Origin: Clarireedia homoeocarpa
Taxonomy: Eukaryota > Ascomycota > Leotiomycetes > Helotiales > Rutstroemiaceae
Assembly (NCBI GenBank): GCA_001465935.1
Contig: LNKV01000032.1
Coordinates: forward strand, 62,001 to 126,000
Direction: 5' to 3'
Length of the DNA stretch: 64,000 bases
In this document: positions 37,848 to 47,613 of the stretch, piece by piece
How positions within the stretch are numbered: the stretch's first letter is position 1
Layout of the letters: the number at the start of each line of letters is the position of its first letter
The notes under the pieces: generated by a model
What the model was told of the DNA's origin: nothing
The model's input: only the letters and a program-made list of their open reading frames with translations
Database searches by the model: none
Position numbers and translations under genes: made by a program

Positions 37848-38819
37848 ATGGTAATAATAATCACGTCTATACAAGTCTATCTATTGAGAATTGCTCACGG
37901 ATCCTTAGGAACCTCGAACGAAATATGGAGTCCTCCTCATCCCAGTCAGCATACTAATGCTCAGTATGTTGAGATGTGGACAGTACATATCCAAACACAC
38001 TGATGGGTTCAAATTTCGTAGCCAAGGGACTTTCGATCCAGAAAAGTATACTTGTACTCAGAGCTACTCTGTGGAGATCCTATCAGTAGATCCACTTGCC
38101 CTGTACATCAACAATTTCTTAAGCAATGAGGAAATAGAACATCTCCTAGACCTGGGGTAAGGAATCCTCATCGATGTGCAAGCCTTCATTGCTCTAACTG
38201 CTAACAATTCTATCATAGAAAAGATAGATTCCGCCAGTCTCTAGTAACATCCGGTTCCCAGACGTACACCGAATCCCTAAACCAAACACTCCGCCGCTCG
38301 CAGAGTGCCGTTCTCCCCAAAAATGATGTTGTCTGCAAATGTCTAACGCAAAGAATGGGATCTCTTCTCGGCAATATGCAACACAAAGAATTTGAGCCCC
38401 TTCAAATCGTCAAGTACGAGACCGGAGGGGATCACTATAAAGCGCATACAGATTGGTTCGACGAACCCGTATATGATCTCTCATACGGCTCGGACGGTCC
38501 AACTATGGCAAGCAACCGCTTGGGGAGTATATTCGCCTATCTTCGAGATGATTGTGAGCGTGGAGAGACTTATTTCCCTAATTTGCCAAACGTCATGGAG
38601 TCGGCGGATGGAGATAAGTTTGCTTTGGCGGAGGGGGATACGGGGTTGCTTGTTAGGCCAAAAAGAGGAAATGCAGTGTTTTGGAATAATCTGCATGCGA
38701 ATGGATCTGGTGATTGGAGGACTATTCACCTGGGGTTGCCGGTGGAGTCTGGTACTAAGATTGGTCTGAATATCTGGAGCAGACACTTTTTGAATGATCA
38801 GATTGTTGGTGGAGATTGA
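37848..38819 (+). CDS. Prolyl-4-hydroxylase-like 2OG-Fe(II) oxygenase 1
   Basis: A 283-aa protein with exons 37848-37963, 38022-38156 and 38219-38819 (phases close). It begins MVIIITSIQVYLLRIA, a signal anchor that puts the catalytic domain in the secretory lumen. The P4H alpha-type domain shows LYINNFLSNEEIEHLL, the iron ligands HTD (His160, Asp162) and His254 in RTIHLGLPV, and Lys264 for 2-oxoglutarate. The family hydroxylates prolyl residues using Fe(II), 2-oxoglutarate and O2. It is clearly paralogous to the oxygenase at 45715-46637, with nearly identical length and the same ligand spacing. A proline-rich precursor peptide in the same gene group is its likely substrate (inference). Confidence 0.9.
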
Positions 38820-39109
38820 GATGAGCTTGTAAATGAAATTTATTAGCTGAATATACATGTTTAAACGTAATGAAATTGCAATAGGAAAAATATTTGATTT
38901 GCAGTGCTGTAAGATTGATAAACTGAGGCGGTAGGTTGGAGCATAACTTTGCAGGAATAAAATAATTACGTCTCGCCAAAAATCCCAGGTACTAGTAATT
39001 AATATTTAAGCAGAAGAAAGTGTAAGCAGAATTGAAAATTTACATTCTATATCAACCTAATAACTGCTAGCAGAAAGAATACTGACCCTAATGGTTTCCC
39101 ATTAATTAT

Positions 39110-40168
39110 TTAATCCACAATCCGAAGACTGCCATTTCTCCAGCTCTGGATATATTCAAACTTCGTACGCTTAGACAAGGCCCACTCATTTATTTTTTCG
39201 AAATTTCGGCAAGTGTGCTGTGTATCCGTCTTAATTATGATCTTATCGCCAATGAGCCTCCATTCCATCGGTGTTAGATCCGCATGACATTGGAGTGACT
39301 GGCGAATGTGATTGATGCAATGACCTAAAGGTTTTAGATATGAAATTGATTGCTTAGAGGTATCAGTGATATGTGAAACGTACCAATGTGGTTTACTCGT
39401 GATGGGTCTGTTGGTCTATCGAAGATATGACGATAGTATTCTGGATATATGGCTTGGCGGAGCCGATTCTAAGCGTTGTTAATTGTGAGTTATTTGAGAC
39501 CACTAGGCCATCTCCTGGTGGATTACTTGCGAGAGAGAGAGAGTCATACCAAACAATGAAGTGAATGATACACATCCAGGCCGCTGAAGTAGAGACCAGA
39601 TTCGGGCCACTGGAAAGTCGAATCCGACAGGTCTACCTCGGTTTTATCAAAGTCGAGGTTAAGTCCTGAGCATGAATCAGCATATGGTAGTTTTTTGGTT
39701 GCGAGTGAGTGAGACGAACCTCCCAGAAGTGTCTCCCATGCCTCGTCGACTTCTGGTGCAGGAGATCCCACGTACTCCCGCCCCCCCGAGTCTGTACTAA
39801 AGCTCCCATCGCTCTGCAGTTCTACGCCACCATTGAAGCTCTTGACGATCAATTCGATCTCGCTTTTGACAGGCTCTAGTTTTTCAAGTCAGTTCCAAGT
39901 AGCCCGCGATTATCAATCTTTGAGTATGGAGCATACCCAAATCTGTGGAAAAGCCGTGGTCGTATGATGAGTGGGAAACTGACTCCGATTTGGATATCAA
40001 GACGAACAGCCCGAAGAGGATGAAGAAAATATTGAGTGAGACAGAAAAAGTGAGCAAGATATGAATGAACTGCTCTCTCTTAGCCGGCAGTATCAATATC
40101 TCTTCACTTTCTAGCAAGTTTTCCTTCTCCTCTTCCTCCATATTTTTCCTGTGTAGAGCACCAAACAT
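39110..40168 (-). CDS. UstYa-family (DUF3328) oxidase-like protein 2
   Basis: A 267-aa UstYa-type protein. Five exons: 39937-40168, 39720-39875, 39550-39665, 39384-39468, 39110-39324. The total closes to a stop at 39110-39112. After an acidic N-terminal tail comes one TM helix (about 34-58, HILLTFSVSLNIFFILFGLF). Luminal signature motifs are HSLHC (163-167, in YHSLHCLNRLRQ) and HIGHC (195-199, in HCINHIRQSLQC). Intron 39666-39719 is 54 nt, has a weak donor (GTTCGT) and has no stop in frame, so retention would insert 18 residues. The gene is divergent from UstYa-3, with 532 bp between them. Confidence 0.9.
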
Positions 40169-40700
40169 GATGATGATGAGAATGACAATTGATTATTGAC
40201 ATAAAACGTTCCAACAGAGTCTTCTCCTGTTGCAGAGGAACGTCTCATGTGAACATGTGCTGTACTGTCACCTCAGGTAGAAGCCTGGGGCACGGTTGCG
40301 TCACTTCCGACAACTTTATCAGGGGCGTGTGCAGATCTGCTTGGTGGGATACGAGATAAGCATAGACATGCAGCAATGTTACATGTATGCTAATGCGGAT
40401 TACTTCAAGCATATCAGTAAGCAAGAAGTGGGGGCTGATTGTGAGCCTGCCACATCTCCACTCTAGACCAAATTTGTGATCCTTGCTATTCCATGGGCGA
40501 TAAGAACTTTAGTATTACGCAATCCAGATGTCCTGCTTTAGAGAAAGCGGCGCTGCAGAAGTCGTCGTTGGCCGAGTCTTGTTTGCCCTCCGATGAGCCC
40601 TCAACTCTTCCTCAGACCTCTCATCTAACCTATTCGATAATTATCTACATGCAAACTGCATTCCTCCTTCTCGAAAGCATTCTCGACTGTCAAATCTAGC
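40169..40700. promoter_or_regulatory. Divergent promoter region UstYa-2 / UstYa-3
   Basis: 532 bp between two divergently transcribed UstYa-type genes, probably a shared bidirectional promoter. No specific operator recognised. Confidence 0.45.
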
Positions 40701-41414
40701 ATGAAATACGACAAAGTAGAAGCGACAGAAGATGTCGACTTCGATCGAGACACTAATGAGGATCTACTCTATGACAAGAACTCTTCATCATCCAAAACGA
40801 AACTTTCCGTTCGATTCTTATGTCTCCTAGTAGTGGAGAACTTCGTTATTGTTCTTGCCTTTCTCGCTTTTTGGAAAACACACGTCCCAGCACGTACGGA
40901 CCTTCACTACGAGATCCTCACCGCAGACAACAAGACATACCCCTCAGGTCCACTGTCGTGGTCGCAGAAATTTGAGGCACTACCATGCGGTAAAACACCC
41001 GAAGAGGCACGAGCCCGAGGCTGCGAGTTCGATATGCTGGTGACAGCGTGGCTCCCTCCAAGATGCATTGATCGCGAGCTAGTAGATGAATTCATGACGG
41101 TGGGCAACTGGCAGTTCTACACCAAACCACACGCCAAAGAGGAGGACAAATTTGGCACGTACGATCCTGACTTCATAGGATCAGTCAACCAGACGGTTTG
41201 GACTACAAGACGCTGGCATGTGACCCATTGTCTCTTCATGTTCAAGAAGATGAATCGAGCATTGGTGAATGACTGGACGACGGATGCGGAAGCGGTTTCG
41301 GAGCCCCACATGGAACACTGTATGAAGACGTTCCTTGATCAGGTGCTATTTGGACCAGGGCTTGACCAGGATGAGATCGAGACGTACTTGGAAATCATTT
41401 ACCCTCCATGTTGA
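40701..41414 (+). CDS. Divergent UstYa-type membrane protein 3
   Basis: A 237-aa intronless gene. A short cytosolic N-terminus rich in Asp/Glu and Ser leads to a TM helix (about 37-58, FLCLLVVENFVIVLAFLAF) and a luminal domain with two HxxHC motifs: HVTHC at 173-177 and HMEHC at 203-207. These two motifs with about 25 residues between them define UstYa proteins, yet the usual LR(Q)xIxC context is absent. This places it in a divergent subgroup often labelled only as hypothetical. N-glycosylation-type sites (NKT, NQT) fit a luminal location. Its place between UstYa-2 and the precursor gene suggests a role in peptide cyclisation. Confidence 0.85.
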   Translation: MKYDKVEATEDVDFDRDTNEDLLYDKNSSSSKTKLSVRFLCLLVVENFVIVLAFLAFWKTHVPARTDLHYEILTADNKTYPSGPLSWSQKFEALPCGKTPEEARARGCEFDMLVTAWLPPRCIDRELVDEFMTVGNWQFYTKPHAKEEDKFGTYDPDFIGSVNQTVWTTRRWHVTHCLFMFKKMNRALVNDWTTDAEAVSEPHMEHCMKTFLDQVLFGPGLDQDEIETYLEIIYPPC

Positions 41415-44245
41415 GCTTTGGTCTCTTGTGGATGTCTTGTTAGTAGTAGATAGCTTAGCAGAAGCCAAAATGAACATCAAAGCAACGTGAAAATTAGGCT
41501 GGCTTACATAATAAGAGCCCGCACGCTCTAGTGCTGGCTTGGTAAGCTTACTTCACAGATACGAAATAGTTAGCGTGCTCTTTGAAATAGGGGTCTGACT
41601 CCCACGTCCGCCGAAGATACTTGTACGAATAACTCCGTCAGTTCCCGCCTCCGCAAGTTTGTGCTCATCGGCGCATCATTGGTTTCTAGTCCTGGCTTTC
41701 TTTACTCAACTAGGAAAATGGACTGAACGAAAATCGTGCATTGCTGACTACGCGTTATCATATGATTTAAAAATGGGGTGTCAACCGGTTTATAATCTCA
41801 CTGTCATCATGCTTACCTCGCACAGAGACTATGAAACTTGTTATCAGCATCCTTGCCATTACTATACCTGATTACTATGGCAATCTTCGACAAACTGGCT
41901 TGCACCGTTCCACTACGTAGGGATACCGTTCGTCAAAGATCACACATCAGGGTACCATCCGGCATCGACCGGATCTGCCTTAGCCACCCCGATGGTTGCA
42001 ACCACACTCGTACAAACTTTCCGGGGCTAAACTAAGACAGCGTTTAGGCTCCTTTACGCACGACTGGCTATTTTGACAACAAGGAAGGACAGTATATTTT
42101 GGGGACCGAGGGAATGCAGATCCGAACTCAGGAAAGCCTCACTTAGTCACAAGCAATTTTGGTGGGGTATTTTCTGGTCACGTGTTTTTCTCGACTTCAA
42201 CTCGTTCGTCCTGTCAATTGGTAGTCCTTCGTTGTGCGGCATTAATCCTTCAGCAGGGTTTCTGATATCCTTAACTTTTTATCTCGTACAAGGTCGGATA
42301 GCTTGCAGAAGTTTTAGCACAATCACCCCTAGCCACTCTATACTCAGCATCCAACAGCTATCCTCGGATGAGCTTATTTTGTCGTCTTGTGCGACGATAA
42401 GTTGCCACTGCTGTTAGAATTCATATCTCTAATCGTGTTGATAATCATCCCCGAGAAAGGGTGGCCGTGGCAACATCTCTGTGTCTAAGAGTGGCACAGC
42501 GTCAGGCCATTTATTTGGAAGCTCATGCTTTCAACTCCCGCATAATTTTTATTGGTGATCAAGGATATCTTTGAACTGCATTAAATCTTCTTGTTCTTTC
42601 AGTTCAGATTTGCGATAACCCTAATCATCTCTCTTAATCTTGTTATTCAGTTAGTCATAATCCCTGAGCCATAGCTACAGCCCATGGGGTAGTTTCCTCT
42701 GGTCACCAGTACATTATGAGGAAATCCTATGGCCTAGAGCTACTTACACACCGACTAGGCACTAGTGATACTCTCTCCTACGTTTTTCTAGTCTAAAATA
42801 AAGGGCAATGGCAATAAAAAAGCTTTACTTCAAACACTTTGAGGGACTGATCCACACATGCAATCAGCAAAGTTTGTGATTGCGCTAGGATTGACATCTG
42901 CTACCCCGCTCGTTTGTTAAAGTAACGTTCTTGGTGAATGAATGTTCCTATTAGCGTTATGCATAACCTATTCCAAACTGGAATACTGCTGCTCCTGTAA
43001 TAACAGTACTGCTGCCGATATCCAAGTTCTTGATATGGGCAAGCTGACCCGGAAAGACCCTTAGCGTAGTAGCATACCCCTGTCATTCTGTTCAGGGTAG
43101 ATTGGGTGGCTTGGTGGAGAAGAGCCAAGTATCAGTCATTTTTGCCTCAGATTCACTTATGCAAGAAGGCTTTCTAAACTTTCCGAGACATTGTGTAGCC
43201 TGCAGTCATCATCTTAACAAGGGTAGAGCGCCACCCGTCAGCCAAACGGCTTTCCAAAGCATACTAAGTTGGTAGTTATAATACCAGGGGATCAAAGGCG
43301 TTGATCTCTATCCAACGACTCAAGGACAATCGTTTCGTGTGTATATGCAGTGCATAGGTACTTTAAGGTGTCTTAACTTGATGAGGAGAATGTTTCCATC
43401 ACCGACTTGCTGACATGCGTTAGCTGGATGGCTTTGTGAACAAGTCTTGCTGGCGCTTCCTATCCACACGAATAATATTATCGGAAGTTTCTCAAAAGAC
43501 TTATTAATTATCCGAGGTTCTCAGAATAGTGTTCTGACGCGCATTATCTGACTGAACAAGACGTTATCTGGTCAATGCGATGATAATCATTCCTAATCGC
43601 TCAAGGCTTGAAATTTTGCGTACCTTCGACGATCATAAGCTGACCACATTTCCTCCAACATATCATACCCTGATCAGCATGCATCGTTGGAAGCTATTAC
43701 AAGCTAGACTTGCAGCTCCCTGTTGAGCGCTAGTTCAATCATCAACGACTATCATCTTGTCCACAAAGAGTCACTGCATTTATTCTCCAACAACTAAAGG
43801 GCTATGGGGTTTCTCGTAGCCTATCTTACACATGCATAAATGATCACTTTAGTGCAATGACTACCAGAGCTCACAGCATTTGTCAAACCATTTACCTGAA
43901 AACCATGTCCTATGGTATCTTTAGCCCCACCTACTCCATGAAAAGAGGCGGGGTGATATGAGTTGTACGTTCTCCCTGTCATCGTGGGGCGGTAAGCAGC
44001 GATGGAAGGATAGTTGCGACGACAAAGTGATAGAGTCTTGGGAGGGATTTTTGGGAGAGAATGCTGGTTGATCTCGAGAACACAAAAGTCTTTTCAATTT
44101 CTATAAGTATGCAATACCGTCTTGATATTAGACCATCACTTCACTTCGATTCACCATCACCAGATCCAGATCATCTATTCAAATTCATCTTCTCATTATT
44201 TCAAACAAGTCCAGCTTCTTTAGCCTTTACCCAACAACCACCAAA
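41415..44245. other. 2.8-kb intergenic gap upstream of the precursor gene
   Basis: No protein-coding gene is supported on either strand. I looked here in particular for another signal-peptide exon followed by closely spaced GTAAGT donors and found none. The last 100-200 bp is likely the promoter and 5' UTR of the precursor. Confidence 0.5.
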
Positions 44246-45067
44246 ATGAAGTTCAACGCCATCCTCGCTCTTCTCTTCGCCACCATGGCTGCTGCTGCTA
44301 TCATTCCTGATGGATGCAGCCAAAACACCAAAGTTCGCCGTGTGCCACTTCCTCTTAATGCCAGAGTAAGTTTATCCTTCAGATTGGTCAGAAAGTGAAT
44401 TAGTGCTAATATGACCTTCAGGATCCTACTGTGAGATACCATATTCTATATGAGATGTGAGAAATGACTGCTCGACAACAGATTGCTAATACAATTTCTC
44501 AAACTTAGCCTGTAAGTAATTCCTTTACCCAGTGTCTCATTAAAAGCTGTCATTGTGACGAAATACTAATCGGATTTGTAACACAGCAAGGCGTAAGTTG
44601 CTTCTTAAACAGGGTTTTAATATCAGTCACTTGAAATAGGTATACTAATTGAATGGAATTACAGCCAGTAAGTTCACTTTCCCCATACAATTTCGATTCA
44701 AACACTGACTTTACTCTAGGCTGTGAGTGCATCAATTCCCTCTGATTTTGCCTTTGACTACTGAGCAGTGTTAACGAGTTACCTTCTATCTAGTGTGTAA
44801 GTAATATCCTACCACTCTCCTAATCGCTATTCGAAATAATGCTAACACTGAATATAGCCCGTAAGTACCTCCTAACTATATAGACTATTACTATTATATA
44901 TAGCCGCTGATACTATCTACCTAAATTAGGTCGTAAGTAGACTCTCTCCTAAATTTGCCTAGAATACCACTGACATACGCATAGGTCGGAGTCTCCAACC
45001 CAGTAAGCTCTCCATTTCTGAACCACTTCCCAAACAGCCTCTGATGCAAGCACTACAGGAAGAGTAA
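44246..45067 (+). CDS. Putative RiPP precursor peptide encoded by a chain of 3-18 nt micro-exons
   Basis: Predicted 59-aa secreted peptide precursor. Exon 1 (44246-44365) encodes signal peptide MKFNAILALLFATMAAAA, a pro-segment, a dibasic Kex2-type site (VRR, 30-32) and VPLPLNAR. Then follow exons 44422-44430 (DPT), 44509-44511 (P), 44587-44592 (QG), 44665-44667 (P), 44720-44722 (A), 44794-44796 (C), 44858-44860 (P), 44930-44932 (V), 44985-45002 (VGVSNP) and 45059-45067 (EE, stop). Every intron (52-78 nt) starts GTAAGT, GTGAGT or GTGAGA (last GTAAGC), has a CTAAT/CTAAC/CTGAC-like branch point and ends in CAG or TAG. All exons are phase 0 multiples of three. Reading through the last intron instead gives a 14-codon tail ending at 45044. 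The core has many prolines and one Cys, and it lies beside a prolyl-hydroxylase-like gene. I know of no described family with this structure; the exon chain needs transcript proof. Confidence 0.7.
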
Positions 45068-45714
45068 AGGGTAAATGAAAGCGCGATACGAATTTTATGA
45101 TTGTTTTAACGAATAAATGAATGATGGAAGAAGGAACAAGATTTTCAAGGGTCGAGACTAGTAGAGGAATTTGGTTGGACAAAATTGGTCTTGATTAGGT
45201 TTTGTCCCTCTCAGAGGTTTCCCTAGTCTTCATGCAAATGCAAAGACCTTGATCACCAGTAAAACTACCTCCCGTCGTGCTATAATGTGACTTTTGTGCT
45301 CGATCAATGAAACTTTCTTAATATAAATCGATTGAAGATGGCCAATTTAACTTATAACCCTCATCGTTGTGTTACTCTCGCTAGATTCTCGCTTGCGCTT
45401 GATTTGAATCGTGATGTTTCAGTGCCACTGCTAAATTGTTTCTCGAGCTGTCCTAGAATGGAAGACTGATAGCCAACTGTTTCACCGGATTAGCTCAAGA
45501 TTAGTCTGCATTAAAATTTATCTGCTTGACAAAAGTGAGAGTTCTCCCCCGCGGCTTACATAATCAGCTATCTAGCAGGTGGGTAGACGTAGGTAAGATT
45601 TTAGCGGCTCCCAGGTATATCTATACGCCCCTCCCCCTCTAGCTCGGACTTGAATTCCTCCAAACTCCTTCACAAGGAAGCTTTGCATCTGGAAAATCTA
45701 TCCAGTACCTTGAT
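45068..45714. other. Intergenic gap between precursor and 2OG oxygenase 2
   Basis: About 0.65 kb, containing the precursor 3' UTR and the oxygenase promoter. No gene seen. Confidence 0.5.
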
Positions 45715-46637
45715 ATGTTTTCGTCTAAGCGTGTAAGCATTTCAAATGCACTTTATCTCTCCCTAGCGGTGCTTGGAGCTATATTCGCACTCTCGAATGA
45801 TCTTCTACCCGGGCTTGGTCTTTCAACTTCTATTATAAGCCAAAGTTTTGGTACAAAGAACTTCTCCATATCGCACTACTTCACGTCGAACAACGTCGAC
45901 CATGCGTATCAGGTTCAGATATTCTCGCGAGATCCACTTATTATATACATTCGGAATTTTCTTTCCACTGAGGAAATAGATCACCTCCTTCGCGAAAGGT
46001 ATTTCCTCCAAATTTAAAAGTTCCTCAACTTCCATGAAACATATAAGTAACAACTACAAACGATAGCGAAGGAAAATACGAACCATCTAAAGTCTACGGC
46101 GGCTCCAACGAAAGTCCCATCGACCTCAACACCCGTGTCTCGGAGTCCGCCTTTCTCCCCCGCAGCGACCCCATCGCCAAGCGCATCAACCGCCGCGCCC
46201 GCAACTTTCAAGGCTTCCTCAATAATTCAACCGTCATTGAGCCGCTACTAGTGCAGCGCTACCAAACCGACGGATTCTACAACTACCATTTCGACTGGGA
46301 CGAGCAACGCACGCACGGCAATCGAATCTCGACTTTTATGGTGTACTTAGTTGATGAATGTGTTGGTGGTGGTACTAATTTTCCATTTCTGGAACAGCCG
46401 AAGGATGAAAGATGGTGTGATGTGATTGAGTGTGATGAGGAGGGGAGGGATGGGTATCAAGGGGTTATTTTTAAGCCGATAAAGGGGGCGGCGGTGTTTT
46501 GGGAGAACTTCCATACAAATGGGACGGGGCATTTGGGAGTTTATCATGCGGGGTTGCCGGTTAAAGAGGGGGTGAAGGTTGGGTTGAATATTTGGTCGTG
46601 GGACTCTTCGTGGGTGAAGCCAGGTGTAGAAGTGTAA
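45715..46637 (+). CDS. Prolyl-4-hydroxylase-like 2OG-Fe(II) oxygenase 2
   Basis: A 284-aa protein; exons 45715-45998 and 46067-46637 (intron GTATTT...GATAG, phase 2). N-terminal signal anchor (about 9-28, ISNALYLSLAVLGAIFAL) then a P4H-like catalytic domain: IYIRNFLSTEEIDHLL, iron ligands His169 and Asp171 in HFDW, distal His255 in YHAGLPV, and 2-oxoglutarate-binding Lys265 in GVKVGLNIW. Ligand spacing is the same as in oxygenase 1 (160/162/254/264), so the two are paralogues. It is the next gene downstream of the precursor, in the same orientation. Likely function is hydroxylation of prolines in the precursor in the secretory lumen; this is inferred, not shown. Confidence 0.9.
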
Positions 46638-47112
46638 GCTGGAATGTATCGGAAGTCTGGTTGTAGAGGCTCAATCTGTTTTTTGCTAGCTGATCTCCCA
46701 AGAAAACTATTATAAGGATTTATATTTCGTAGGAGAGGGTTCTAATTGCTGAATGAAGAAGACGCATTTTGATGTACAGGATATAGTTGACAGTCAATGT
46801 GCTTATGAAAAACCCGGATCAAAGTCTGTAGTTTCAATTTCTGTAATTTGACTACCACACAAAGTTTATACAACAAATATGAGCATGTCTCTTCAAATGA
46901 CTGCTACTGAAACAGCAATTGAACCTATAAAAGAGAATCATGTATTGAACTAAGCTAATGACTTTCCCATCACACTCTCTGTGGTAAATTCCACATATGT
47001 TCAGCACCGCATCCTCTTACCCATAACCACATTCAGTTCTTGTAATATCATCGAAATGGTGCTTCGCCATCAATTCCTGGAATTTCTGCCGAAAGAGTAG
47101 CTAAGCCCGCAT
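46638..47112. other. Intergenic gap at the right edge of the RiPP-like cluster
   Basis: 475 bp between convergent gene ends. No gene seen. Confidence 0.5.
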
Positions 47113-47613
47113 CTAACGAAGCCCAATAATATTCTCAACTTCCAGCACGACAGTGCCTACGTCCAGGTCACCTGCGATACCGCGCTCCCATAGTACATCC
47201 GTAACCTCTTCCGCAAAATCCTCGACCGTGTCCAGTAGATCATCAGATACATCATCATGGGAAATCTCTGTAAGGCTACGCGTGCGGAGAACATTCATAA
47301 CTCCTTCCACAAGGTCCTTGACAGTTTCAGTTGCTTCGGTGCTGAGAACATCGTCGAGCAAGCGTTTGTGCAGTATGTCCAGACTTGAGACAGCCTTGTA
47401 CAGAGTGTCTTCGACTGTTTTAAGGAGGTCATCGGTGACGCGCGTGTTGAGTATTTTTGTGAAGTTACGCTTTGGGACTGGGTTAATGGCTTCTATATTG
47501 GTGGGTACAGTAGGTGATCTCTTGGCCATGAGGTCTGTAGGCTTCATGTTGGCGTCGAGAGGAGCGGCGGAGATGGCGACTACTAGGACGAGAAGGATTG
47601 AGAGGAAATGCAT
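47113..47613 (-). CDS. Small secreted protein with dibasic sites and repeated amphipathic helices
   Basis: A 166-aa intronless gene; the ATG at 47613 (MHFLSILLVLVVAISAAP) gives a clear signal peptide. The mature part has three KR dibasic sites (MAKR, PVPKR, LHKR) and a degenerate internal repeat around TDDLLKTVEDTLYKAV, LDDVLSTEATETVKDLV and SDDLLDTVEDFAEEVTDVL, each predicted as an acidic amphipathic helix. No cysteine. No family recognised. The Kex2-type sites mean it might be processed into peptides, but the fragments are not near-identical repeats as in ustiloxin-type precursors. It adjoins the RiPP-like cluster; membership is uncertain. Confidence 0.75.
   Translation of the reverse strand: MHFLSILLVLVVAISAAPLDANMKPTDLMAKRSPTVPTNIEAINPVPKRNFTKILNTRVTDDLLKTVEDTLYKAVSSLDILHKRLLDDVLSTEATETVKDLVEGVMNVLRTRSLTEISHDDVSDDLLDTVEDFAEEVTDVLWERGIAGDLDVGTVVLEVENIIGLR

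Larger units (their letters stand above)
32642..46637. other. Proposed RiPP biosynthetic cluster (dikaritin-like)
   Basis: Contiguous set of an SDR, an alpha/beta hydrolase, three UstYa/DUF3328-type proteins, two prolyl-4-hydroxylase-like 2OG oxygenases and a tiny secreted Pro-rich precursor. UstYa-family proteins plus a secreted, Kex2-cleaved precursor are the hallmark of dikaritin RiPPs (ustiloxin, phomopsin, asperipin). Two of the UstYa genes form divergent pairs with other cluster genes. No transporter or regulator is seen inside the interval. Cluster limits are an inference from function and spacing. Confidence 0.7.

Noticed and set aside
41415..44245. Search for a second micro-exon gene
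   Set aside because: No signal-peptide exon followed by closely spaced GTAAGT donors was found on either strand.
44482..44511. Longer precursor exon using the acceptor at 44481
   Set aside because: It reads into TAG after eight codons. The CTAAT branch point there better serves the acceptor at 44508.
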